From the NCBI RefSeq assembly GCF_014805625.2, contig NW_023998564.1, positions 3,212,454 through 3,276,453 of the forward strand: DNA of 64,000 bases. The letters are read 5' to 3'. The notes under the pieces are model-generated. The model was not told the DNA's origin. It saw nothing but the letters and a program-made list of their open reading frames with translations, and ran no database searches. Position 1 is the first letter of the stretch. The number at the start of each line of letters is the position of its first letter. Both the position numbers and the translations under genes were made by a program. Shown piece after piece: positions 1 to 12,400 of this stretch. This DNA is from Glossina fuscipes (taxonomy: Eukaryota > Arthropoda > Insecta > Diptera > Glossinidae).

Positions 1-3000
1 AAGCATGTTAAATAAAGTCCTGAAGTTCATATAAAAATAATGGATTTATTTTTCCCCAAACTAATATTTCCTCAAAGCACCTCCAATCAATTGGCATACC
101 ATTTTTACTTTTACCAGAAAATTAATTTTTCCTTTATTCCTGCCCTATTTCATTATTAGTTTCAAAGTTTATGCTGGGGTTTTCATATCTTTCAACTGCG
201 ACGCTTTTTCTGGTGATAAACAAACAATCGATGAAAATAAATACGTTTCATAACTGTAATATTTCAATTGGGACGAATATTTATTTTGGTGTGGATCTAC
301 TCTCTTTTACATCTTTTTGCTGTCACACTAATCAATTCCTTTATATATTTTTATATACTCATACACCACATAACATATATAACACATCGGAAACTACTAC
401 TTGCAATATGCATTTTTTAATAAAAACTATAAAAAAGATAACGTGGCGGACGTATAATACGCAAAATTAAAATAAAAACCTTTATCAAATAATAACTGAA
501 ATAAATAAAGAATAAGATTACATTCCAAATCTAATCCCAACTTTACTAAGGCCCAAACAAAGTGCTCTTACATTGGGCTTTTTTAACACATCCCAGCGAA
601 AAACTTCAAGTTAACTTTCAGCTTCGTGATTACCACCCAGTTTGAAAAACGAAAGCGTAAGCTAGTGTTCACATATGTGATTGGTCCGCAGCTTTATAGA
701 ATAGTTGCATTGAAGAGACTTTGAAACGATTGCAGCTTACAGTCGCTTACTTGCGTTGCTAATTTTGCAGGGAGCTATGTTTTATCATTTTTTGTCATAT
801 GCGTTTTTCTTCTTTTTATTTTGCTTTTCTTTATTTCGAGAATTTTTCGTTTCCTTCATCTACACTAAACGGAGTGGGACCAATTTACATCAATAAAACA
901 AAAAAAAAATAAAACGAAAGGGATTTTCTTTCATGGCTAATTTTCTTTTTCACTTTAATTTAAATTACGGGCAATAAAACGAAATAGTTCTTGCAAACAT
1001 TTTCGCTTGAATGGCATGCTATAAATCAACTTGTGTCAACGCTTTCGTTGCCAGCAAATTGATACATTTATTTAACAAACGAGATGGTAAAGATGATGCG
1101 AAAATTAAAAAATATTCAGCGGCGCTTTGGGGAAGCTACCTATAGATTTTAAGTAGCTGAGCCAGCATTCAATAAAGAAGAGGAAACAATGTATAATTAT
1201 TTGTTATTTGTGTTTATCTTTAATTGATAACTTCCTTCAAAACGAATAGATTTCAAATGAGCAGAGTTGTAATGAGGCTGCACAAACCTGAATGGCAAGT
1301 TTCATTCTGTATATGGAATAAAAATACCCACTTAATGGTGAACATGAATATGTATGGGGATGAACTTGCTAAAACTAAATGGTCGTTTTAAAGTTGAACT
1401 CGATGAAACAATTTCCGCCCAACTTTTAAAACGGGGTAATTATGCATACTCCCTTCTGATTCGAAGGAAAATCGGATGAGAAAACAACTATTATAGCAGA
1501 AAAAACTTGCCGAAAGCGAAATGTCTCCCCAGTGTTCTTATAGTAGTAAAATTCAAAGAATTATCTTTGCTGAAAACTTCGACATCCTAAACAGATTTAG
1601 TTTACTTTCGATTTAAATGTTCCGTCACTGTGACAAAAATGTTTATGTTGCACGCACCTTTGGCTGTAGAGGTATTTTTGGCAGCCAAGAAATAGGTAGA
1701 AGATAGACGGGGCGAAACGGGATCTCGTTGAAAAATGCGGTAATATAAATTTGCAACTTTTCGAAGATGAATATTATATTAATCTAGATTTTTTTTTTTT
1801 AAATATTTGAATTGGAAAAAGTGCGAACTTTTTTGCGTTTTTGATTGCCCAAAAAAGTCTATAAGGATCAATGTAATAAAATTGAAAACCTAATTTACAG
1901 AATTTACATTATGCAGAATTCGAAGTGTCTTCTTAGTACTTTCCTTATACGTTACCATCGTTTTTCTTACGTACACTTTAGACGGAAAAGTATCAAGGTG
2001 CATAAAACAAGGCAGTTTAAATTTTTTTTGGAGACTTGAAAATTTTTGGCATTAAAATCATGTGCATATATAAACGACACGTAAGTATATCTATAATACT
2101 TTGGTGATTTTTTGGATCATCCGATTTTTGTGCTATCTCTAGAAGGGCATTCTGCATCGCCCACGTTAGTCAGATGAAACAGCATTAACGTTGGCAAGCC
2201 GTCAATTCCAAATTCTACTTGGAAGCTTGAAAATTTTATAATAAGTTAATACACCCAGAGAAATATATGTGCCTACACTTTGGTACAAATTTAGATCGTA
2301 CCAGCAAATATCGAATCAAGTTCTAAGCAAAGACCGTCATGCGATGTATCGTAAGTGATATACACACATTAGTACAAAAAAAAAAAAACATAAAACGATA
2401 AAATCGTCCTAGGTAATGAAAGAACCTTCGACCATCGCTTTAGAACATCGCTTTAGTAGCAGTCAGAATTTGAATTTTCCAAACTATTTTAAACCATAGG
2501 AACCGAATTTTTTGAACTATCGGAATTTTCTATTGGTCACCGGATTATAGTATTAGCAATTGGAATTTTCTGTTAACGATCGGAATTTTCTGGTAAACAC
2601 ACATTCAATAAATCTTATCATATTCTGCCAAAAACCCTGCAAAATCTATCTAAATAACTCTTTATTTATCCGCAAAAAGAAGAAGAAGAAAAGTAAACAA
2701 GGAAAAAAGCATCGACATAAATTAGAAACCGACATTTCTTCGAATTAGCGAACATTATGATCAGTCGAAAAGGTTACAACAAAGCATACAACTTTCAGCC
2801 GATTAACTTCAACTCCATTCAGATTATTTGGATCCATTGACGCGAAACAATTAATTAAAAGGTGCACGGAAAAATGGGTTATTTCGTCAACAATGAATTT
2901 AGAAGACCTCCGAACTGTGAATTTTGTTTGATATGAAGGTATTGGTCTGATAAAACTATACTTTTAATGATGCTCATAATTTTAATGGTATTCGCTGGGT

Positions 3001-3333
3001 GGCGCGTACGAAAATTTCTCGAATATGTAAAAAAATTAGAAGAAAGAAAGTAAATCGATTCGTTTATCCATTGCTTGAAAAGACTTACTTTTCTTTTGTT
3101 TTATAAAAGTGTATCTTCAGCTAAAATTAAATTCTTGTAAATTCTTAAAAGTTACGTATATAAATCGTTTTCTAGTCATATCATATGGCCGACTTATTTT
3201 CTTAAAGAACTTTTTGATACTTTGCAACGAAGTACAACAATGAAAAAGCATTTCTTCTTTAAAACTATTTTTTACAGAAATTTTCTCTAATATCTTCAAA
3301 ATGCAATCAGACAGATCGCGTAAAGATCGCAAT
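1..3333. other. No gene recognised
   Basis: AT-rich DNA downstream of the RING gene's stop codon. The short ORFs at 171, 1845, 2560 and 3117 lack coding character. It may hold a further RING exon or its 3' UTR, but I found no phase-1 acceptor followed by coding-like sequence. Confidence 0.5.
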
Positions 3334-3474
3334 TTATTGGTATTCTTTATGTCTCTTACCATTGACGTCATGAGCTAAGAGTAATTCTTTTGTTTCTTTT
3401 TTCGTTTTCTTTTTCTCTTCTTTAGCCATCATCTTAGCGATACGTTCCTCTTCCTTAGCCAAACGTTTTTCTTC
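3334..3474 (-). CDS. RING gene exon 5: charged tail and stop
   Basis: Acceptor TTTACAG before 3474, 61-bp intron from exon 4, phase 0. It encodes 46 residues, again Lys/Glu-rich ([20 protein letters not shown]), then a less charged end and TAA at 3336-3334. A possible donor (GGTAAGAG) lies about 25 nt before the stop. The gene could therefore continue through a further exon to the left or beyond the window edge; I found none in 1-3333. No close AATAAA was found on this strand just after the stop. Confidence 0.75.
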   Translation of the reverse strand, partial: EEKRLAKEEERIAKMMAKEEKKKTKKETKELLLAHDVNGKRHKEYQ

Positions 3475-6400
3475 CTGTAAAGATAGTTCTTAAAATTAAG
3501 TTTTATTTATTAAGTGATATTAATGCAAAATTTACTTTTCTAGCCTCTTTTTCTGCCTTCAATTTAAGTTTCTCTTCTTTTCTTCGCTCCATTGTTTCAT
3601 TTTTTTTATTTTCAGCTTTTTCCTCTGTAACAAAATGTAGAGAAGAACTTATCCAAAAATCTCAAAAATTGTTGTCTGTAGGTTAAATAAAAGATTACAA
3701 GATGGACAGACGGACAAGCTTTTATCGATTTAGAAGCAGACAAAACTTAGATCAATTCAAAATGTGTTTCTGAAACGGTCAGTATAATGAAACGGGAAAT
3801 AACACAGGTAGACAGACGGACAGACAAGTTCAGCAAGGATTCAGGAAGTGATTTTTGATCAAGCGATAAAATAAAAGATGGATCTATATCAAATCCTTCT
3901 GGGTGTTGCATTCATCCGAACAAACGTGACATACTTTTGTATCACAATTGAGATACGATGTAAGAACTGAAACCGCTTTAAAAGGTATTCAATAATTTAC
4001 AAATAGCAAATCTAAAAATTTACCTAAAATTAATAAAAACACTGTTTTGCAGCTTTTACGTTAAGGACATCATTTCCCTTCCAACTTAAAAATAATGTCT
4101 TCAATGAACTTAAATTTTGTTTCTGCTATAAATTTAATAATGAAATTTAAAAATACATTCTCTAGTTTTTTAAGTGGGATGTTCTTATGAAATATTTCTT
4201 AGTGTTTTGTGGTTGCGAAGCTTGCTCTTGCTTGCCAGGCGGTGGTACAGTGCGCGCCTGCATTCAGCTTATTTTCTTTTCATTGCAATACACACAAGAA
4301 ATAAATATCTATTCATATGTTTGTGTGCCCGAATTTTAGAGCACTGAATATATTTTATGTACAAAGAAAATTAAATGTGCTTTATTCGTTGGCTACTTAC
4401 TGTGATTGCTGTTGTTGTTATTGTTGTTACAAAACAATGGAAAACTTTTACTGGATGTAAAAGCCGCCGTTAAGGTTGCAACTGGTGAATGATGAGTAGG
4501 TTGATTTTTTGTAGGTACTCCAGTTGTTGTTTTTGCACTTAAAGCGGCCAGTACTGTTGATTTCGTTTGACAAGTTTTCGTGGCAATCGTTGATATTTTA
4601 TTATTATTATAGCTGCTCACTGTCGGGCAGGAATTATTATTGGTGATACTGTTGGTTATCAAGGAGGAAGAGACTCTTGTATCCTTGCCAGAATTGTAAG
4701 CTGCTGTAGGCATTGAATGTTTACTAATGAGGGGACTAATTTTAGAGCCTCCCGTTTTTAAAGGTGGCGGATCTAAGGTATTTAGGGAAGCACTTATATG
4801 TATGTTCATGGGCCGTTTAGGCGGTGATGAAGGTTCTTTACTTTTGCCGCCACTCAACGACTTAGTATAGGAAGCATAACTGAAATAATTTTTGATTACA
4901 TATAATCGTAATTTGATCAGTTTATATTTCATAGTACTCACCGAAATTTTGGATTGCTGATGTGCACTGGCGAAGGATGTGGCACTTTGGCGGGACTTCG
5001 GAATTCTTTTATAGGTGGCAAACGATTTTGCAAATCCATAAGTCTGCCTTTGTTATGTCGTCTTCCTGGATAAGTGTGGGTGGTGGCTGCTATGAAATTG
5101 TGTTGAATATGGCTGTTAGAAGAACTGCTACATGAACCACTTGAGGAAGAGGTACTTGCAGATTTTAAAGGTTTACGAGGTACAGCTCCAGAACAACCAG
5201 TTGGGCAACTGCTATGATGGGAGTGGGAATAATTTTCTTTAGGTGATAAAGAGCCTGCCGAAGTACTCGATCCCGACGTCGAGGACGGCGAGTGTGGCGA
5301 TAAACTGGACGTCGGTGGGGCCAAATGATTATTCAATATTAAGGTGTTATTATGAATGCTGGTGGTGGTTTGGGCATAAGCACACGCTGTCGTCGGTGAT
5401 ATAGGTGAGGCGGGTGAACACAATTCACTCGAAATGGAAGACGTTTTTGAGAACACAGACGTCGCTGAGGATGAACCGGTCGAACTCATCGAATATAAAC
5501 TATCCGATTGCGAGACGCGAGTAGTGGGGCTGCGGGGAAAACGTGTCGGCATATGAAAAACATGATGACCACTGTGCGCATCGTTCATTGAATAAGAGCT
5601 GGCTGAAGGAGCTACGCCACCTGTTGATACACCAACCGAAGCCCAACTTTTTGCACCCATCGAATAACTGCTGGCAGATTCTTGTATGCGCCAAGTGCCT
5701 GAACTCGATGTAAGACGATTCACTCGGGCTCGACATATAACACAGCGTAGCGGTAATAATCGTTGGGCTACTGCACTCTGTATTGTTTTAACGAAACAAC
5801 GTCTACAAACTACTCGATGGCCACAGGGAGAAGTTTGCATAGTAGCGCGAGCATTAATGCAGATAACACATTCATCCTCTTGTGATGTGGGAGGATCTGG
5901 GTCGCTTTCTTCTAGTTTGTTAAGCAGCTTATCCTGAAATCATTTATATGAGAGAAACCTTTTAGTTTCGCTTACATTTTTAAATTTTTTCGAATTGTCT
6001 TGGCACGAACGACTTATAACCAGTATTGATGGCAAGCTCTTTTTTAATTATTTTTTTATAACCTATTATTCATATATTGGTTACCAAAATAATTTTTGTA
6101 AGACATTTTTGTAAGTAGCCTAAAGGGAATACTTCACAATTATGCAGATTAAGCGGATGTACGACTTTTGGCTTGCTTTTGCACCATTTATATAGAAGGC
6201 AGAAATCTTCGATAATTCAAAAATTATAGCTAATCAGTGATTGTTTGTATTATTTTCGTCAACATTCAAGATATAACTTGGGAGATAAGCATTAAAAGAT
6301 TCGACGTAAGGTGAACATCATTTAAGTTTTGTCCTTTTTCTATCATCTGCCTATTATACTATTATTGAATATGAAGGAATTTGCCATTGAATGAAAATGT

Positions 6401-9400
6401 ATAATATGCAGAATTGTCGAAATAGTGGCAAACGAAACAATTATTTGATACAATTCTCGGTAAACTAAATACTTAACGTTGGTGAATTATTCCGATTTAT
6501 TTGAAGAATGAAAGTTACAACACCCACAAACAAAATGATCGTCTGTTCGTATGTTTGTGTTATGTTTGCCGCGAACATTTTGTAAAAATTAAGGTGTCGC
6601 TTCAAATTTGCCAAAAATGTTGGAAGTTCTCACATACAGCTTGGTAGTGAAGAAAGTTTTTTGCTTACTTACTTATGTATAGCAAGAAATATAACAATAA
6701 AATATTTCTGTATGGGCGATTTTAGAATGCTTGTATAAAAATGGAAAAGTAAGCCACGACTATTCAATATTATAGAGTATTGGAATTTCGTTCTTTTGTC
6801 AAATCGTTTGCAGCACTCGGAAGGAGGCTTCAAAGATCTTATAAGCTCTACATATTATTGATCAGTATCAAATTCTGAATCTACGAAAGTACTCAGCGTT
6901 TGTCTGCTTTAATTCTGGCCAAAAAATTGCTTACGAGGAAGAAGAGATGGTGGGTCACTTATTGCAAAGTATTTCTAGTGTCACCCATTTTTGTATGGTT
7001 GGTCTGCTGGTCTCCGTCTGGTAGTCTCCTTTTGTTTTCGCATTATTACTTTGAAACTCATAATCAGCAACGTTCGAGTGATCTTCAGAAAACAGTGTAT
7101 TGCATTCTTCTTTACTCACATCACTTGATGATCAATTGATATTCAACGACCTATCTTAAATTCACAAACCAGCTAGCTACGTGTATTACATAAGCCTTAA
7201 ATTATAAAGCGATTATGAAAAATCAAGTAATGATTACCCACAAAAATCCTAAATTCGTAACGAATAAAATTTGTCGCGAGTTAAGTCCATATCTCGTTTT
7301 TGAGGTGATCCCAATTAATATTTAAACAATGCATTAAGCATAAATTCAGTGCTTGTGAACTTGATGAGCTTTTCAAAATGCCTCTATGAATATAAAGCAA
7401 ACTATTAGGTTGAAGGGAAAGTTCTGTCGTATTTTAAAGAAAATATTTGAATTCATTTACCAAAATACGTGTTTAATATTAATCAATTATAAATGCTCCG
7501 TTATTTATAACAAACTGTTGCTATCTTTCAGGTAACTTGGGAATTCCTGTTTTGTAGAGGTTCTCGACCTTGGAGTTAAAATAGCCAGCAACTGCCTTAG
7601 AAACGCCTTCAAAAGATTTGAATTTTTTTCCGTTGGATAATTTTGCATCTGAAAAGGTAATAATTAGATGGTGCAATGTCAGGTGAATAAGGTGGGTGAC
7701 TAAGGACGTCCCATCCTAACATTCAGCATTCAGTTTTTGTTGGGCCACAATTGCAGTATGCAGTCGAGCATTATCGTGATGGAACGCTAAAGCTGGCCTT
7801 TTTTGTTTGATAGCTGCGTTCAATTTAACCAGCTGATTGCAGTACAGATCCGCGTTAATGGTTTTTCTCCACAAGCAGAGCAGTATTTTTCGTTGATGGA
7901 TACTTGGTTTTGAAACTGTTACTGATGACGGTCTTTGTTTGCAGTAAGGTTTTTTCTCTTAACGGCTCCGCTTTGTGTCCAATCAGATATGACGAACACA
8001 GATCCCCGAAACGAAATTTGCTATACCATCTTTGACAAGTACGAACATTTACAATATCTTTTCCAAATACCGCACATACATTTTTACATGCAACCGATAT
8101 GTTGCTTCCTTTTTGGAATGCATGTCATAAATGCACTTTATCTACAGACATGTTTTTCACTTTAAATATCACAAGGGACTGATGAATGGTAAAAAAAATC
8201 GTTTTATATTATACAACAGGTCAACAAACCTAAAAAAGTCCGAATAACTCACTAGCCACATGTTTTTTTATTTACAAGAAAAATTACCTACCTATTTAAA
8301 ATACGACAGAACATTCCCTCCAACCTATTATTTAAAAACTTATGTATGTGAGTTGACTGTATTAGGACGATTAGCTTAAGCGAATATAAATTCAATTTTT
8401 AAAAAGTTGGCATTGCTTTTAAACAAATTAATTCTTAAATAGATTTCGCCAAGAAAATAAGATTGTTTTTGAATAAAATTAAAAAAACAAATTCCTTAAT
8501 ATTTAAAAAAAAAAAGAATGTTTGTAAACAAGACGTGATAATAATTTTAAACCAAATATTCTCATTAAAAACTTTTGACCACACACGGAACTCACAAAAA
8601 TTATGCGTATTTATATGTATAACCAAACAAAGCATTTTTATAATTTATTAATCACATGCCTATCAGTGATTATGTGATTGGAAATTAACTAATCTACACG
8701 TGTTTTCAAGCAAAACAGTAGAAGAACTCCAATAAGGAGTGGTAGAAAAAAGCAAGACAAATATTAATATCATTGCATATATTAATGTATTATCGGAAAC
8801 AAGAAATATTGCAAGGATTATATGCGTGATGTAAATTGATAGAAATATTATTTTTATTAAATGATTGGGAGAATCTTGCCGAATTCTGGGTATACATTTT
8901 GCATATTAAAGCTTATGAAACTTGACTCAGTCAAATAATTCATGAGAAGTCCAGCGATAATAGCGGATAATTGAGTCCTCGAAAGCACTTTTCTATTCAT
9001 TATGTGTATTTCATATGTGCGTTTGAAATCCAATTTTGGGAAGATTTAGACGATTGAACTTGACTCGTTCATCTGCTCACACTGGATTTACCAAAAAGTT
9101 AGCGTTTTCTCATCTGCACTTGGTAACTGGACCATATTTCTCCATTTCTCGGTCTGCATCTAGTCTTTTATCACTCTGTATATCATCCATTCGTCCTTTC
9201 GTACATCATCCGTCTGTTCGTTAATTCGTTTGTGCATTTGCCAGTGCATTTGCCCGTCTATTATTCCATTTCTCTATTCATTCATTTGTCCTTTCGTTCA
9301 TTCCTCGAGCTGTCCTTCCGTTCGTTCGTCCATTCATCCATCCGCTCGTTTATTCAAGCTTCTGTCTCTTCATTTATTCATCGGTCCGAGTATACATTTC

Positions 9401-12400
9401 TCTTAGTGTTTTCCCAAAAATATACAAAACATTCTTAGTTCGATCTTGCTATTCAAAATGAAACATTTTAGTCTGTATTTACAAGAATCAAAAATCAGAA
9501 CTAGTGTCAGGGAAACCAGCAAACTTAACTACATACGTTTTGTAACAGTTATTATTGCTAAATTTTATTCAAAACATTCGAGATGAAAACGCTCGCTACC
9601 GATGTGTGTACCTATTTACAATTTTTACATTCCGTTAACTTGTTTTTAAAAATGTTAGATAAAAAGACAATAAATAATATAAAAAGAACAAAATTATTTC
9701 ATTTAATTCAACTTGGCCAAACCATATGAATATAGGGAAGCATTCCTTTAATACCTAATATGATGTTCCAACATTCGATTCTCTATTGAAATCTAAATTT
9801 CTGTTTAGTAAACAAATCACTGAAAAACTAAGAGATGTTAGGAAGTGGTATGCATGTAATAACTAATTTGACTTAAAGATATTGCCCTCTGCGCTATAAA
9901 GATGGGTATGGTTATTAATGTTTTCCTATTCACTATAATTACAACTAATTAGTATTGAACCAGACTTCGACTTCGATTTGACGTCCAATTGGCAATTGAA
10001 AACGTGAAGACTGAGTACATGTTACGCATTGTAAGCAATGACAAAATCCAGTTCGTTGTTCAAATCTTTTGTTTTTTCTTAATGTTTGTTTTCTTAAAGC
10101 TTTATTTTCTAATTGTTAAATCAATACAATAAAGTGTTTTTTTTAAGTTCTATTTTTGCTCCCCTACCGTTTCTACTTAAGTGCTTTCAAGCAAATGTTT
10201 ATCGTTTTAGCCGCAACATGGTTGACTACATTATTTTTCGTCAGCTTATTTTGTTATTTACTTTATAAAGGGAAGTAAGCACAGTTTGATTTTAGACATT
10301 GCATTGGAATGATTGTTTAAATTTAAAATTTTTCATTTTTTTATTCTAAAACGTTTGTGAAGATGTCGTTGAATGTTTAAAGTAATGAAAAAACCAATAA
10401 AAAAGAAAAAATAATCATAAAATAAATTTCACCTTTTTTAATGAGAAAAAATAAAACAAAAATGAACTTAATCAAAATATAACAAAATTTAATGAAACTA
10501 AAATTGATTTAAACTTTAATTAAATCAAAAAACCTTAAATAATATAAAATTAAAGTAAAAATCTAAAAAATAAGTTAATAAGTTAAACGAAATTAAAATA
10601 AATTGAAATAAAGCAAAAACAAGGAGGATCTAATCACTGAAATTTATTAGTGCATTGCAATACGCTCTTACAGGTGTCAAAGCGATATTATGAAACGTTG
10701 AACAACAGTATATTAAGTTTGTGCGTATGTATACAAAGCCCAGAAGAACTCACCATTTATTGTTCTGATCCATTCAAAACCACTTTTTGAATTGGTCTAA
10801 GGTTGTCTGTCCGTCTGTCCACTTTGAATTCTTCTGCTTAATGAACAGATCGCAATTTTTCAGATATTTTGATGAAATTTGGTATACAGACGTGTTTTGG
10901 TTCAAGGACGACCACTTCCTTTATAACATACTTTTTTAAAAAGTCTTAATATGACGATCTGTACAGAGTATTTAATGGTGGGCCGTTGTTTTAAATAAAA
11001 AAGCTGCGACAAATTAATTTGGTATAATGAAATACATTTTTTAAATTCTTACGTAATAATATAATATCCTTAGATCTTTTGCATATTACGGTATTTGTGA
11101 ATAAATCATGTTCTTTTTAACAATCCGTTAGAATGAATGAATCAAAACGCAATTTTCTGTATCAAGTTTTACGATAAAAGACCGATGCCCAGAAGACAGA
11201 TTGACGAAAGAAGATACAAACGTATATGGTTACGACGACTTAAAATGCTATAGCTATGTTAAATATGTAAACATGATGATGAAAATGATGTTTGACCTGT
11301 GTTTCTACCTTGTGTCGAGATATATCAAGAATTTTCTTGGCCTTGATTTACAAGAATTCTTTATTGATTCCAAATTATGTGTCCCTTACAGAAATATACT
11401 TTTTTTAAAGACTGGTTTACTGATAAAGTAAAGCATTTTACAGTTGCGACAAAAAATTAAAAAGCTATGAATTTTATGAGAGGCAAATTTTATGAATTTA
11501 CATTAGTAGTTGAACTTTCGTGAAAAATTCGTAGTGTTGGAGAGTAATGAAAGTACGCTTTGTTTATGTTTTCAACTCTTGGCGCAAAATTTGAAAAATA
11601 GACTTCAATATCAACTAAACAAGTTTTGTGGAATATATTGTAATGAACACTTTTTAAAATTTCTCATCCAGTGAACTTTCGACCATTTCTTTCAATACTT
11701 CTGCGATGCTTTTACAGAAAATGCATTTTTCATTATCAATTTATAGTAAGGGTCAAGGCATTGCATAACCAAATTGTTATTTATACCCTGCAACATTTAT
11801 GGTAGGAATATATCACGTGTTATGTTGCATTAGGTTAGATGGACGTTATCTTATACCGATCGATTTAAAATCACTTACTAAATAAATCTGTTTGAACACG
11901 TTTGTACGTATCTTCCTATGCTTGTCTTCCCATTGCTTGTGTGTCCGTCTGTGTGATCTTTTTTCGTCTGCTCAGGTATGATACCCTAATGTTCAAAATA
12001 TAAATCGCAACTTTTTAGTTGTTTTGGTCGACTATAGCATGGTACGTTTTGGTCCAAGGGCGAGTGCTTTTGAAAATGGCTTAGATTTGACCATTCTTAT
12101 GACCAGTCGTCACATAACATTTCATTTTTGAAATGTGATTATATGAACAAATGTTTCCAATTTTAATACCGCTCGGCAAAAATCATTGGGAACTGAAAGT
12201 TAGCAGATTAAACTGAGCGGAAAATTGGGATAGGAAGGGATAATTTTTTGAATACGCGCTCTTATGGAAAAGATATATAAAAAATAATCCTTCATACGAT
12301 AATAGGGCTTAATTTTCAGTATTTTGTAACAAGAATTGCTTCAGAGTGGCGACATGAAATAGTATGAAACTCTCATAAGTTTGAGGGCTTTATATAGTCA

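Noticed and set aside
5500..5736. Minus-strand ORF overlapping RING exon 2
   Set aside because: Alternate frame of the RING coding exon, with no conserved features.
5686..5937. Plus-strand ORF over the RING domain
   Set aside because: Antisense shadow of the strongly coding minus-strand exon.
9036..9438. His/Pro/Ser-rich ORFs
   Set aside because: Produced by the four-base repeat tract.
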